From: Christensenella sp. UBA1431
GTDB taxonomy: Bacteria; Bacillota; Clostridia; Christensenellales; UBA1431
Assembly (NCBI GenBank): GCA_002329665.1
Contig: DCTV01000044.1
Location: forward strand, 25,770 to 49,418
DNA length: 23,649 bases
Reading direction: 5' to 3'
Shown: piece after piece, positions 1-7,800 of the stretch
Layout of the letters: every line of letters begins with the position of its first letter
How positions within the stretch are numbered: the first letter of the stretch is position 1
The notes under the pieces: generated by a model
Seen by the model: only the letters and a program-made list of their open reading frames with translations
Database searches by the model: none
What the model was told of the DNA's origin: nothing
Program-made: the position numbers and the translations under genes

Positions 1-36
1 TGGCTTTTCATATTTGCCCGTTTCAACAGGCTTCCC
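1..36. repeat. Direct repeat, copy 1 (ATP-grasp coding segment)
   Basis: Bases 1-36 match 1256-1291 with one mismatch (position 25 against 1280). The segment encodes the GKPVETGKYEKP motif of the ATP-grasp protein on the minus strand. The repeat probably extends to the left of the window. Confidence 0.85.
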
Positions 37-918
37 ATCGGCGGACCACCACCAATACTCTTTGACAGGATATCTTGAGGCCTCGAGAACGAGACCGACT
101 TCCCCGTAAAAAGAATAGAATTTTAAATCCCGCGCAGGCGTTTTCGCCTTGGGGTCGTCATAGATGAGCTGCTGTACGATGAAATCGTCCTTGCCAATGA
201 CTCCCGACTTCAATTCGCGTCCGACGTTTTCCTCCATCTCCTGCCAGCTGTGCAGCCTAATTCTATTAGTGAGGGACATGATGTTGTCAAATTCGGTGAC
301 AAGATAGGCCCCGCGCGCCCCGCGTCCGATGCAGGGCTTGATCACGATGTCCGTCGCGGGCTGAATATCCTTGAACTTCACGTGATATGTCGTTTTGGGA
401 TAGCAAACGTCCAGCTTTTTGATGAAGCAGTCGGCGGCTTCTTTGGAATGGGTCAGCCATCTCTCCGGAACCTGCCCGATCTGGCGCATCCTCCTTCGCC
501 TGATCAGGTTGACGGTATAGGAAGAAGCCTGGAAGACGGGGAATCTCAGGTGAAAAACATCCTGCATCTGTTCGTAGGTAAAATCCACCAAAGAATGCGC
601 ATTAAACAGTTTGCGCCTTGTCTCTATGAGTTGTTGGTCCTTGAATTTTCTTCTGATCTTGTTTCGAATTATAGAGAACCTTTTCAAGTACTCCTTATTC
701 ATGGAGCCTCTTGACAGGATCATATCCGAGACCAGATCGTCGATGGTGCCGTCTTCCACGCATCTCGCGGCAAGCAGGGAAAACTCGTCGTCCGTGAGGT
801 TTTCCCATTCAGGGGCGTTTTCCGGTTTTTTCACCGGCTCCGGCCCGTTTCCGGTTTGCTTTTTCGGAGGAATCAGTTTTCGTTTCAGCGGCCTGAGGAT
901 GGACTTAACGCTTTTCAT
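1..918 (-). CDS. TupA-like ATP-grasp protein, N-terminal 306 codons (3' end beyond window)
   Basis: Reading the minus strand from 918 gives an open frame of 306 codons that runs off the left edge. The product begins MKSVKSILRPLKRK, has a charged Pro/Lys-rich stretch to about residue 40 and a helical region to about 110. An ATP-grasp-like core follows, including DIVIKPCIGRGARGAYLV with a likely nucleotide-binding lysine, then the segment DLKFYSFYGEVGLVLEASRYP. This resembles the TupA-like ATP-grasp family (teichuronopeptide and related cell-surface polymers), whose members ligate amino acids or otherwise modify surface polymers. Two in-frame ATGs exist, at 924 and 918. The AAGGAG at 931-926 lies only one base from the first but seven from the second, so 918 is the better start. 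The last visible residues, GKPVETGKYEKP, recur in the pseudogene at 980-1339, which shows what the missing C-terminus probably looks like. The substrate is unknown. Confidence 0.75.
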   Translation of the reverse strand, partial: MKSVKSILRPLKRKLIPPKKQTGNGPEPVKKPENAPEWENLTDDEFSLLAARCVEDGTIDDLVSDMILSRGSMNKEYLKRFSIIRNKIRRKFKDQQLIETRRKLFNAHSLVDFTYEQMQDVFHLRFPVFQASSYTVNLIRRRRMRQIGQVPERWLTHSKEAADCFIKKLDVCYPKTTYHVKFKDIQPATDIVIKPCIGRGARGAYLVTEFDNIMSLTNRIRLHSWQEMEENVGRELKSGVIGKDDFIVQQLIYDDPKAKTPARDLKFYSFYGEVGLVLEASRYPVKEYWWWSADGKPVETGKYEKP

Positions 919-959
919 CGGCATACTCCTTGTTCTTTCGCGCTTCGTCAAAGCGCATA

Positions 960-965
960 ATTATA
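960..965 (-). promoter_or_regulatory. Possible -10 box for the ATP-grasp gene
   Basis: The minus strand carries a perfect TATAAT at 965-960, about 41 bases upstream of the ATG at 918. No convincing -35 element lies 16-18 bases further upstream. A short inverted repeat, GCGCTT with AAGCGC, at about 940-956 falls just downstream of the expected start site. The call rests on the -10 hexamer and its position only. Confidence 0.3.
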
Positions 966-979
966 AAGCTTTCCTCTTT

Positions 980-1573
980 TTATCCGTTATCCAAACGCGC
1001 AAAATGTTTAAACGCCTTGCCACCGGGCAAATCGTTCTGCAAACGGATCTCCGCTCTCAGATACAGATATCCCGGGCGCCGGTCCGTTTCCGCGTCGAAC
1101 TGCCCGAATCCGCCGGGCGCGAAACAAAACTCGGTGAAATAAATGCCGTCATGCCCTCTTAGAAAATCAATCCTCATATAAGGGGCGGGTATCTGCAGGC
1201 TGATGTATTTGGCGGTTTCTATCTGTTCCTGCGTGACCCCGTGGCCTTCGCCCTTTGGCTTTTCATATTTGCCCGTTTCCACAGGCTTCCCGTACGCCTG
1301 CTGCGTCTGGCCCGATGATGTTTCGATCGCCCGTTCCAACCGCGCATCAGCGGCTTCCCAGTCGTTGGCGCTGCGGTCCGGGACAGCGCGGGATTGTCCT
1401 GCTGGTATCGAAAGACCTTCTTTAACCGGGTTTCCGCCTCATCGGGCCGTCCTTCCCGTATGAGCGCGTCGGAGCGCTGCTTCCAGTTCCGTTTGCGCGA
1501 CAGGCGCTTTCGCAGATAAACCGCATAAACGTTCCAAGCAATCCTGATTCCCCTGTTTCAACAGGTCGATAAC
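980..1573 (-). pseudogene. Chimeric pseudogene: frameshifted TPR-like remnant joined to a TupA-like ATP-grasp C-terminus
   Basis: The 3' part (1339-980, minus) is an intact frame ending in TAA. It encodes the C-terminal third of a TupA-like ATP-grasp protein: GKPVETGKYEKP, then APYMRIDFLRGHDGIYFTEF and a GGFGQFD segment. The family's N-terminal two thirds are absent. Upstream, three different minus-strand frames in succession give TPR-like sequence: LLKQGNQDCLERLCGLSAK (about 1573-1475), ALIREGRPDEAETRLKKVF (about 1465-1405), and ANDWEAADARLERAIE (about 1368-1321), which runs straight into the ATP-grasp part. The frame jumps mean at least two frameshifts. Bases 1256-1291 match bases 1-36 at 35 of 36 positions, so the ATP-grasp piece is a copy of the neighbouring gene. 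I infer a recombination scar. Whether the 120-codon 3' frame is still expressed cannot be told from the sequence. Confidence 0.65.
1256..1291. repeat. Direct repeat, copy 2 (in the chimeric pseudogene)
   Basis: This copy matches bases 1-36 at 35 of 36 positions. Homology stops at about 1292, where the sequence changes to the TPR-like remnant, so this edge marks the probable recombination junction. Confidence 0.85.
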
Positions 1574-1766
1574 ACACTATAAAACCATAACACACTTAAA
1601 CTAACAACAATTGAAATAATTGTCAACAACGACGCAGGAAGGCTTGGATAACGTGGTGACAGCATGTCATGGAAGCAGACTTCGATATGGTCCTTTTTTC
1701 TACAGCCCGGACCCCCTCTGAAACAAGCTCTTCGGTTTTTTATACGAAGCCCTAGCGGTTGCCTGA
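1574..1766. other. Intergenic region, AT-rich, no gene seen
   Basis: This stretch separates the minus-strand remnants from the plus-strand operon, and I find no credible coding sequence in it. It holds a small perfect palindrome, TGACA-GCA-TGTCA, at 1657-1669, about 100 bases upstream of the plus-strand -35 box, which could be an operator. There is a short CTTCG/CGAAG inverted repeat at 1730-1749. On the minus strand a TTGACA at 1626-1621 is followed 17 bases later only by a poor -10 (TAGTTT), so it may be a relic promoter for the broken gene. Confidence 0.5.
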
Positions 1767-1795
1767 TTGACCGCATATATATCTGATAGTATACT
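1767..1795 (+). promoter_or_regulatory. Sigma-A-type promoter for the polysaccharide operon
   Basis: TTGACC at 1767-1772 and TATACT at 1790-1795 are separated by exactly 17 bases, matching the housekeeping consensus at 5 of 6 positions in each box. The expected start site near 1802 leaves a leader of about 45 bases before the ATG at 1847. It is the only strong promoter seen ahead of the co-directional genes from 1847 to 17174, so it probably drives all of them. Confidence 0.7.
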
Positions 1796-1846
1796 AATAG
1801 GGCGAAATAATGAAAACATAGCAAGGTACAGGGAATAATCGTTACT

Positions 1847-3256
1847 ATGATGAAAAACGCGGGAGACTTTGCCGATAGTTTCATAGAGTTCGAAAAAGAA
1901 AACGCACTCTTCGGGCAAAAGCTGGAGGGGGTGTTTTTCTGGAAGCTCGTTCGGAGCAGGGTATACAACAATATCCTGAAGGCCAGGGGGATTCTCGGGG
2001 CCGGCAGTTTTACCGTGGCCGAGGGCCTCGGGGGGAAGGCCCGTGACTTCATGCGTTATTGTGCGGCGGCGCTGATAAACGTGTTAAAGCCGTACCCGAG
2101 GGCGGACGTTGTGGTCGTGACCCATCCGCGGAAGGTGACGGTAAACGGGAAGAAAGTGGACGTCAATACGGCCTGGCTCATCGACCGGCTGAGGGAGCAG
2201 AAAGTCAGGTACCTCGTGCTGGACGTACCGCTTAACTGGGGCACCCATCCCATGCAGATCGATAAAAACACGAGAAAAATCGAGAATTTCACGATAATTC
2301 CGAAGGTATTCCATAAATACTTCATCCGCAATTACCTGCGCCGTCCCGAGAAGCTGAAGGAACTGTCCGCGCGCCTTACCGAAAGGTTCGGACATGACGG
2401 GAACATCGTCAAGGAGGCGCATGACCAGATCAAGATATTTAAAATCGACTATAAGTATTATTCAAGGCTGCTTAAAAAGATAGGGCCAAAGAAGATATGG
2501 CTGGTCATCGGATACGGCAACCACGCGCTTATCGCGGCGGCGAAAGACCAGGGCATCGAAACCGAAGAGATCCAGCACGGCCTGATGTCCAGGCATCATA
2601 TGAACTACAGTTTCGGCGGGCTGAAGGACATCCCGTATTTCCCGGACCGGATTTGCCTTTTCGGCTCGTTCTGGTACGATATATCCAACCTCCCCCTGAC
2701 GGAGGACAGGGTAGACTACTACAACAACCCCATCGTAGGCTATGAAAGGGGCGGCATCAGGAACCCGAAGAACAAGAAGCTACTGTTCCTGACGCAACCG
2801 ATCATTACCCGGTATATCGAAAAACTCGTTGCAGAGATGATGGAAAACCGTTTCTTTGACGAATATGAGATCGCAGTAAAGCTCCATCCGGCGGAATACC
2901 GGGTCTGGAAGAGGGAAAGCCCGGGACTGGCGGGGCTAACGGAGCGCGGCGTTCGGATAATTGACAATTCCGACGTTCCGCTTTATGATTTGTTTCGGGA
3001 ATACGACACCGTGGTCGCGGTAGCGTCCACGGCCCTGTTCGAAGCGCTGTATTTCGGTTGTGACGTGTATCTGCTGAGCGTCCCGTCCATCCGGTGGATA
3101 GATTCTCTGGCCGGAGAATGTTTCCCGTCCCCGATCAGGACGGTCGACGATCTGGTAAATCTGCTTACCATGGAGGAGCGAAACAATATCGATATCGGCG
3201 AGGTCTTTTATGACGGCGACGTAGCGGTCGATACGGAAGTCACAAAAAAAGGTTAG
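1847..3256 (+). CDS. Putative capsule/wall polysaccharide glycosyltransferase (GT-B-like)
   Basis: The 469-residue product has no obvious signal peptide or membrane segment and is probably cytosolic or membrane-associated. Its layout fits a GT-B-type enzyme of the capsule-synthesis/Kdo-transferase-like kind. An N-terminal domain opens with EFEKENALFGQKLEGVFFWK, common in Firmicute polysaccharide loci. A central motif reads EIQHGLMSRHHMNYSF. The C-terminal half has VKLHPAEYRVWKRE and a donor-site-like segment, ASTALFEALYFGCDVYLL, typical of enzymes in which Ser/Thr and Glu bind the donor nucleotide. The start is the first of two tandem ATGs (1847 and 1850), and the ribosome binding site is weak. 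It is the first gene of the operon and precedes the exporter. Because CMP-legionaminate is made downstream, this is one of two candidate nonulosonate transferases here. The donor and acceptor are unknown. Confidence 0.6.
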   Translation: MMKNAGDFADSFIEFEKENALFGQKLEGVFFWKLVRSRVYNNILKARGILGAGSFTVAEGLGGKARDFMRYCAAALINVLKPYPRADVVVVTHPRKVTVNGKKVDVNTAWLIDRLREQKVRYLVLDVPLNWGTHPMQIDKNTRKIENFTIIPKVFHKYFIRNYLRRPEKLKELSARLTERFGHDGNIVKEAHDQIKIFKIDYKYYSRLLKKIGPKKIWLVIGYGNHALIAAAKDQGIETEEIQHGLMSRHHMNYSFGGLKDIPYFPDRICLFGSFWYDISNLPLTEDRVDYYNNPIVGYERGGIRNPKNKKLLFLTQPIITRYIEKLVAEMMENRFFDEYEIAVKLHPAEYRVWKRESPGLAGLTERGVRIIDNSDVPLYDLFREYDTVVAVASTALFEALYFGCDVYLLSVPSIRWIDSLAGECFPSPIRTVDDLVNLLTMEERNNIDIGEVFYDGDVAVDTEVTKKG

Positions 3257-3302
3257 CCTGAACATTGGTTGGCTGTAAATCAGAAACGCCGGGGAGTATC
3301 AG

Positions 3303-4088
3303 ATGGTACGAAGATTTGTAAAAGACATGAAGCGGTATATCCCGTATGTGCTGTACGCCTCCAAGAGCGATTTGAAATCCGAGGTCGCCAACTCTCATTT
3401 GAATTGGCTCTGGTGGATACTGGACCCGCTCTGTTTCATGCTGGTGTACATATTCATAGCCCTTGTGGTTTTCCGTAGGACCACGCCGTATTTCCCCGTT
3501 TTCGTATTTTCGGGGTTGATCATATGGTATTTTTTCAGCAGAAATATAAGAGCCAGCGTTACGATGGTCAGGAGCAACAAAAGCATCATAAAGAAGATCT
3601 ATGTGCCCAAGCACGTGCTGATCCTGGAAAACATGCTGGTTCAGTTATTTAAGTTCCTGGTGTCCTGCGGGCTTTTGATCGTACTGATAATCATATACCA
3701 GGTCCCGCTCGGCTTAAATATCCTGTATGTTTTTCCGGTGTTTATTGTTATATTGATGCTGACGTACGGGTTAGCCTGTATTCTGATGCATTTCGGCGTT
3801 TTCGTGGAGGACATATCAAATATTATAAACGTGCTGCTTCGTCTGATGATGTATCTCTCCGGCATCTTTTATTCGATCAGGGACCGCGTGCCCGAGCCGT
3901 ATAACATGATTCTTCTAAGAGGCAATCCCATGGCTTTTTGCATGGACGCCGTCAGATCGGCGTTACTTGAACAAAAAGCGCCGGATTTTCTGGTTCTTGG
4001 CATATGGTTTGCGATAGGATTGTTGCTTTGCCTTATCGGACTGAAATTAATTTACAAATATGAAAACAGTTATGCAAAGGTGATCTGA
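3303..4088 (+). CDS. ABC-2 type polysaccharide/teichoic acid export permease
   Basis: The 261-residue integral membrane protein has about six hydrophobic segments, near residues 36-58, 63-79, 111-134, 140-167, 176-192 and 228-250, and a cytoplasmic amphipathic N-terminus. This is the size and topology of Wzm/KpsM/TagG-type permeases. The segment SGIFYSIRDRVPEPYNMILLRGNPM matches the region before the last transmembrane helix in that family. A GGGGAG Shine-Dalgarno lies six bases before the ATG. Its stop overlaps the ATG of the ATPase by one base, as expected for a coupled transporter pair. The likely role is flipping an undecaprenyl-linked glycan to the outer face of the membrane. The gene is visibly more AT-rich than the downstream pathway genes. 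Confidence 0.88.
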   Translation: MVRRFVKDMKRYIPYVLYASKSDLKSEVANSHLNWLWWILDPLCFMLVYIFIALVVFRRTTPYFPVFVFSGLIIWYFFSRNIRASVTMVRSNKSIIKKIYVPKHVLILENMLVQLFKFLVSCGLLIVLIIIYQVPLGLNILYVFPVFIVILMLTYGLACILMHFGVFVEDISNIINVLLRLMMYLSGIFYSIRDRVPEPYNMILLRGNPMAFCMDAVRSALLEQKAPDFLVLGIWFAIGLLLCLIGLKLIYKYENSYAKVI

Positions 4089-4810
4089 TGACTGAAACTG
4101 CAATACAAGTCAAAGACCTGTATATTTCGTACAGGAATTTGAATCGCGTGTCGATCAAAAAACTCCGCAGGTCGTCTAACCCTAAGGATATGAGAGTGTT
4201 CGGGGCGATAAACGGCATCTCTCTCGAGGTGAAGCGGGGGGAGATCGTAGGGCTGATCGGCCGGAACGGCAGCGGGAAGACCACGCTTTTGCGGGCGATG
4301 GCCGGTATCTTTGCGCCCAACAGCGGCACGATCAATACGTATGGGAACACGATATCGCTCCTGTCCATCGGCGTAGGGTTCCAGAGCAAACTGTCGGGGC
4401 GCGAAAACATCTTCCTTTCGGGATTATTGCTGGGATACAGCGAAGCTATGATCAGGGAGAAACTCGACGAGATCATAGAGTTCTCCGAACTGGGCGATTT
4501 CATAGACATGCCGGTCCAGACGTATTCGAGCGGCATGTATTCCAAACTCGCGTTTTCCATAACGGCGATCATGGAACCGGACATCATGCTCGTAGACGAA
4601 GTCCTCAGCGTAGGAGATGCAAAGTTCAAGAAAAAAAGCTATAATAAAATGATGGAATTAATCGCCGACCATTCGAGGACCGTGATCATCGTATCCCATT
4701 CCGCGGATGTTTTAAGAAAACTGTGCAATCGCGCGATCTGGATAAACAAAGGAAAGATCGTGAAACAGGGGGATGTCAACGAAGTCATGGAAGCATACGA
4801 GAACCAGTGA
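4088..4810 (+). CDS. ABC transporter ATPase for polysaccharide export (no C-terminal glycan-binding domain)
   Basis: The 240-residue nucleotide-binding protein is complete. It has Walker A GRNGSGKTT (58-66), Q-loop Gln99, ABC signature YSSGM (146-150), Walker B ending in Asp170-Glu171, and switch His204. Residues 20-35 form the positively charged insertion before the core that is usual in Wzt/TagH/KpsT proteins. The protein ends soon after the ATPase core, so it lacks the C-terminal carbohydrate-binding domain of O-antigen Wzt and the extracellular tail of TagH. That suggests export without recognition of a chain-terminating modification. It partners with the permease it overlaps. The substrate is inferred to be the nonulosonate-containing glycan from the context. 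Confidence 0.9.
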   Translation: MTETAIQVKDLYISYRNLNRVSIKKLRRSSNPKDMRVFGAINGISLEVKRGEIVGLIGRNGSGKTTLLRAMAGIFAPNSGTINTYGNTISLLSIGVGFQSKLSGRENIFLSGLLLGYSEAMIREKLDEIIEFSELGDFIDMPVQTYSSGMYSKLAFSITAIMEPDIMLVDEVLSVGDAKFKKKSYNKMMELIADHSRTVIIVSHSADVLRKLCNRAIWINKGKIVKQGDVNEVMEAYENQ

Positions 4811-4860
4811 CCGGGCCTTGCTTCGACGCTAATAAAAGTTATATAGGAAACGGATAGCAG

Positions 4861-7800
4861 ATGTTAGCAGTAATTGTATGTAACGCGTTCGCGACGAATG
4901 ACGACTCCACCAGAGAAAACGCCGGTGGAGCTTTGGTTTCTTTGAACAACGGCGAATCCGTTTTCGAACGGCAGCTCCGTATACTGGGCGAATGCGGCAT
5001 TACGCGTTTTTTGATCCGTGCAGGAACGAAAAAGGCGCGGCTGGAACCGCTTACGAGTCAGGAAGCGTTTCGTGCGTTTGAATTCGCATGGACGGATGAT
5101 CCCGTGTATAACCGGGGAAGCAACATCATGTACGTGTGCGACCCGGACAGGACGCTTGAGGAAGACGCGATCATACTGTCCGAAAGCCTGGTTTTCAACA
5201 GGAAATCGATGGAAAGATTCATAGACGGACCCGGGCCGGCCTTTGCCGTGAAGGCGCCGGACGACGCTCACGGCGGGGCCTTGATCGTACAGGCGTTTGA
5301 TGACGGCCGTATCAGGGCCGTGGGCCCCCCTGCGGGGGAGCCAAACGGGGACTGTTTCGCGCTCCAGCCCCTTTGCAGGCTGAAAAAGGGCGTTAACTCC
5401 CTGAAGGACGCGCGTGCCGTGGTTTGGGACGGCCTGCTCGAAGACGTCCCCGGCGCGGACGCTGCCGGGATGGTCTCACAACGCATAACCTGCAGCGACA
5501 TGATGGAGCAGCGGGTCCTTTGTGGCGCGTACAGCATACTGAAGCTGGAAGAGCTGCTCGCCCGCGGCGGTGTACGCAAGCCGCTGATCGTCAGCGATGC
5601 CTGGGGAAGCGCGTGGTTCCTTAGGGCCTATCTTGAAAGGTTTGTGCAGTATGCCGTATTCGAAACCACTTCGGATGCGCCCGATTACCGGGACGTCCTT
5701 AGGGGGGCGCGCCTGTTCGCCGAGGAGGAATGCGACGGCGTCATCAGCGTTGGGGGAGACGGCGCCGCCGAAATGGCAAAGCTCATCCGCCTGTTTTCCC
5801 GTCTTGACGATGCGGAAGGTTACTCACGCGCGAAGGTGCGGCTGACCGGAGTGAAGCATATCGCCGTCCCCGACGGTTCCGGGGCCGGCAAAGAAGCGAT
5901 ACCGGAAGCCTTCATGGTCAAGGACGGCAAGCGGGAAAGGATCGCGCATCCCGGTCTCCTGCCGGACATCGTGCTGCTTGAGCCGAAGTATATGCATATG
6001 CTCGAAGAGGAGCAAAACAGATCCGCGGTCCTGGACGTGGTCTGCCGCTGCATAGATTCATTATGGGCCGTGCGTTCGGATGACGTCAGTTCGGCGGCCG
6101 CGAAGGAAGCGTTGTCCGCCGTACTCGACAACTGTTTTTCCTTCCTAAACGGAAGCATAGGTTCGGCCGCGAAGGTCATGCGGGCGCAGGTCCTGTGTGC
6201 CAAGGCCGTCTACATCAGCGGGGTGACGGCCGCATACGCCGCCGGCCGCGGCATTTCCTCCCTCCTAGGCATACCGCGCGGTCGCGCCGCGGCGCTTTGC
6301 GCGCCGCATTTCTGGGAGCATTACGCCTTGGAACTGCCGAACAGCCATACGGATGCCGGAAGAAAAAAGCTGGCCGCCGCCCTGTTTTCGATCAAAGAGA
6401 TCCTGTCGTGCAAAACGAACTACGAAATGACCGAGCTGCTCTCTTTTTTTGCGTACAAAGTTTCGATGACGGATTTCCCGGACGTGAGCGGACAGGCGCT
6501 AAACGGGCTGCCAAAGCTCCTGCAGGAAGACGCCCTCGTGAATTCGCCCGTCTCCATGGACGCCCAAACGATCTGCGGCGTCTGCCGGAAAGCTTTTGCC
6601 GGAGATGAATTTTGGCGCCGGGCCGTATTGCCCCGCGGGCCGAAAGGCATACATGACTGGGAATCTTTCGTCCGTTACTGGAAAGCCTGCCTGTACGAAT
6701 CCGTATTAATGGAGATCAGGAAGATTGGCCTGGAATTACTCGATGAAACCGTGCGCATCTGCGAAGAAACCGGCCTTCAATATTTTTTGTCTTACGGCAC
6801 GTTGTTGGGCGCGGCGCGCTGCGAAGGGTTTTTGCCCTGGGACTACAGCATCGAAGTTTCGATGCCGCGCGGGGACTATGAGCGGTTCATCGCCGTTGCC
6901 GTTCAACGGATGCGGCCGGGATATTACATCCATTACAGCGGAAACGACCCGTATTGCTGGTTCGATTGCGTACGTGTGTGCAAGGAAGGCACACATCTGG
7001 AGAGGAAGAAAGACCGGTTCTTCTATGCGAGGAAACGGGGCGTCTATATAAGCGTCTATCCTGTGGACAACCTTAAATATGGAACGAGTTCCCTCATTTC
7101 CATGCGCTACAGGTTATGCAGGGGGCTATCCGGCATCATCCATTGCAGGCTCAATCCGAGGAGCAGGAAACTGCGTCTGAGGGCGCGCGTCATACTGCGG
7201 CTTTCGCGCGTGTTCCCGATACGCAGGCTCCACGCCATGCGGCATCGTATCCCGGGCAGGCGCCGCAAAGGCGATTTCGCCCTGCTGGGCTGCCGTTACG
7301 CGCTGGAAAGGGAAGCCGTACACAAAAAACTGATCTATCCGCTTGAGAAAATGGAATTCGAAGGCGGGCGGTATAACGTCCCGCGGGATTGGGATTCGGT
7401 CCTTAAAAGGCTTTACGGCGATTACGAAGCGTTTTCGCTCACTAGAGTCCTTGTGCCTCCCAAGCCTTTGAGGGTCGGCTTTGGGCCCGGGAAGATGATT
7501 TCGCTGTTCGAACCGAAGACCCCGAAAACCAGAAAGCAGGGGAAGGGGCGCCTGTCCTTTAAAGCCCGCGTACGAAGAACAATACGCAGAAACACGGGGC
7601 GCCTGAAAAAACTGCTGCGGCGGACGGGTACCCGCATAGGCGGTTTCTTCCGCTTAAAGGGGCTCATGATCAGCCGAAACAGCCGCACGCTCGCATCCTA
7701 CCGCGACAAATACGCGGGGCAGCGCTGTTTCCTTATCGGGAACGGCCCGAGCCTGAAGGCGGAGGACCTGGACAGGCTCAAAGGCGAAATCACTTTCGGC

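Noticed and set aside
1598-1626. TTGACA-17-TAGTTT promoter on the minus strand
   Set aside because: The -35 is perfect but the -10 matches at only three positions, and the only gene it could serve is the broken chimera. Kept only as a possible relic.
1558-2052. 164-codon minus-strand frame across the intergenic region
   Set aside because: It overlaps the operon promoter and the start of the GT gene, and its product has no recognisable features.
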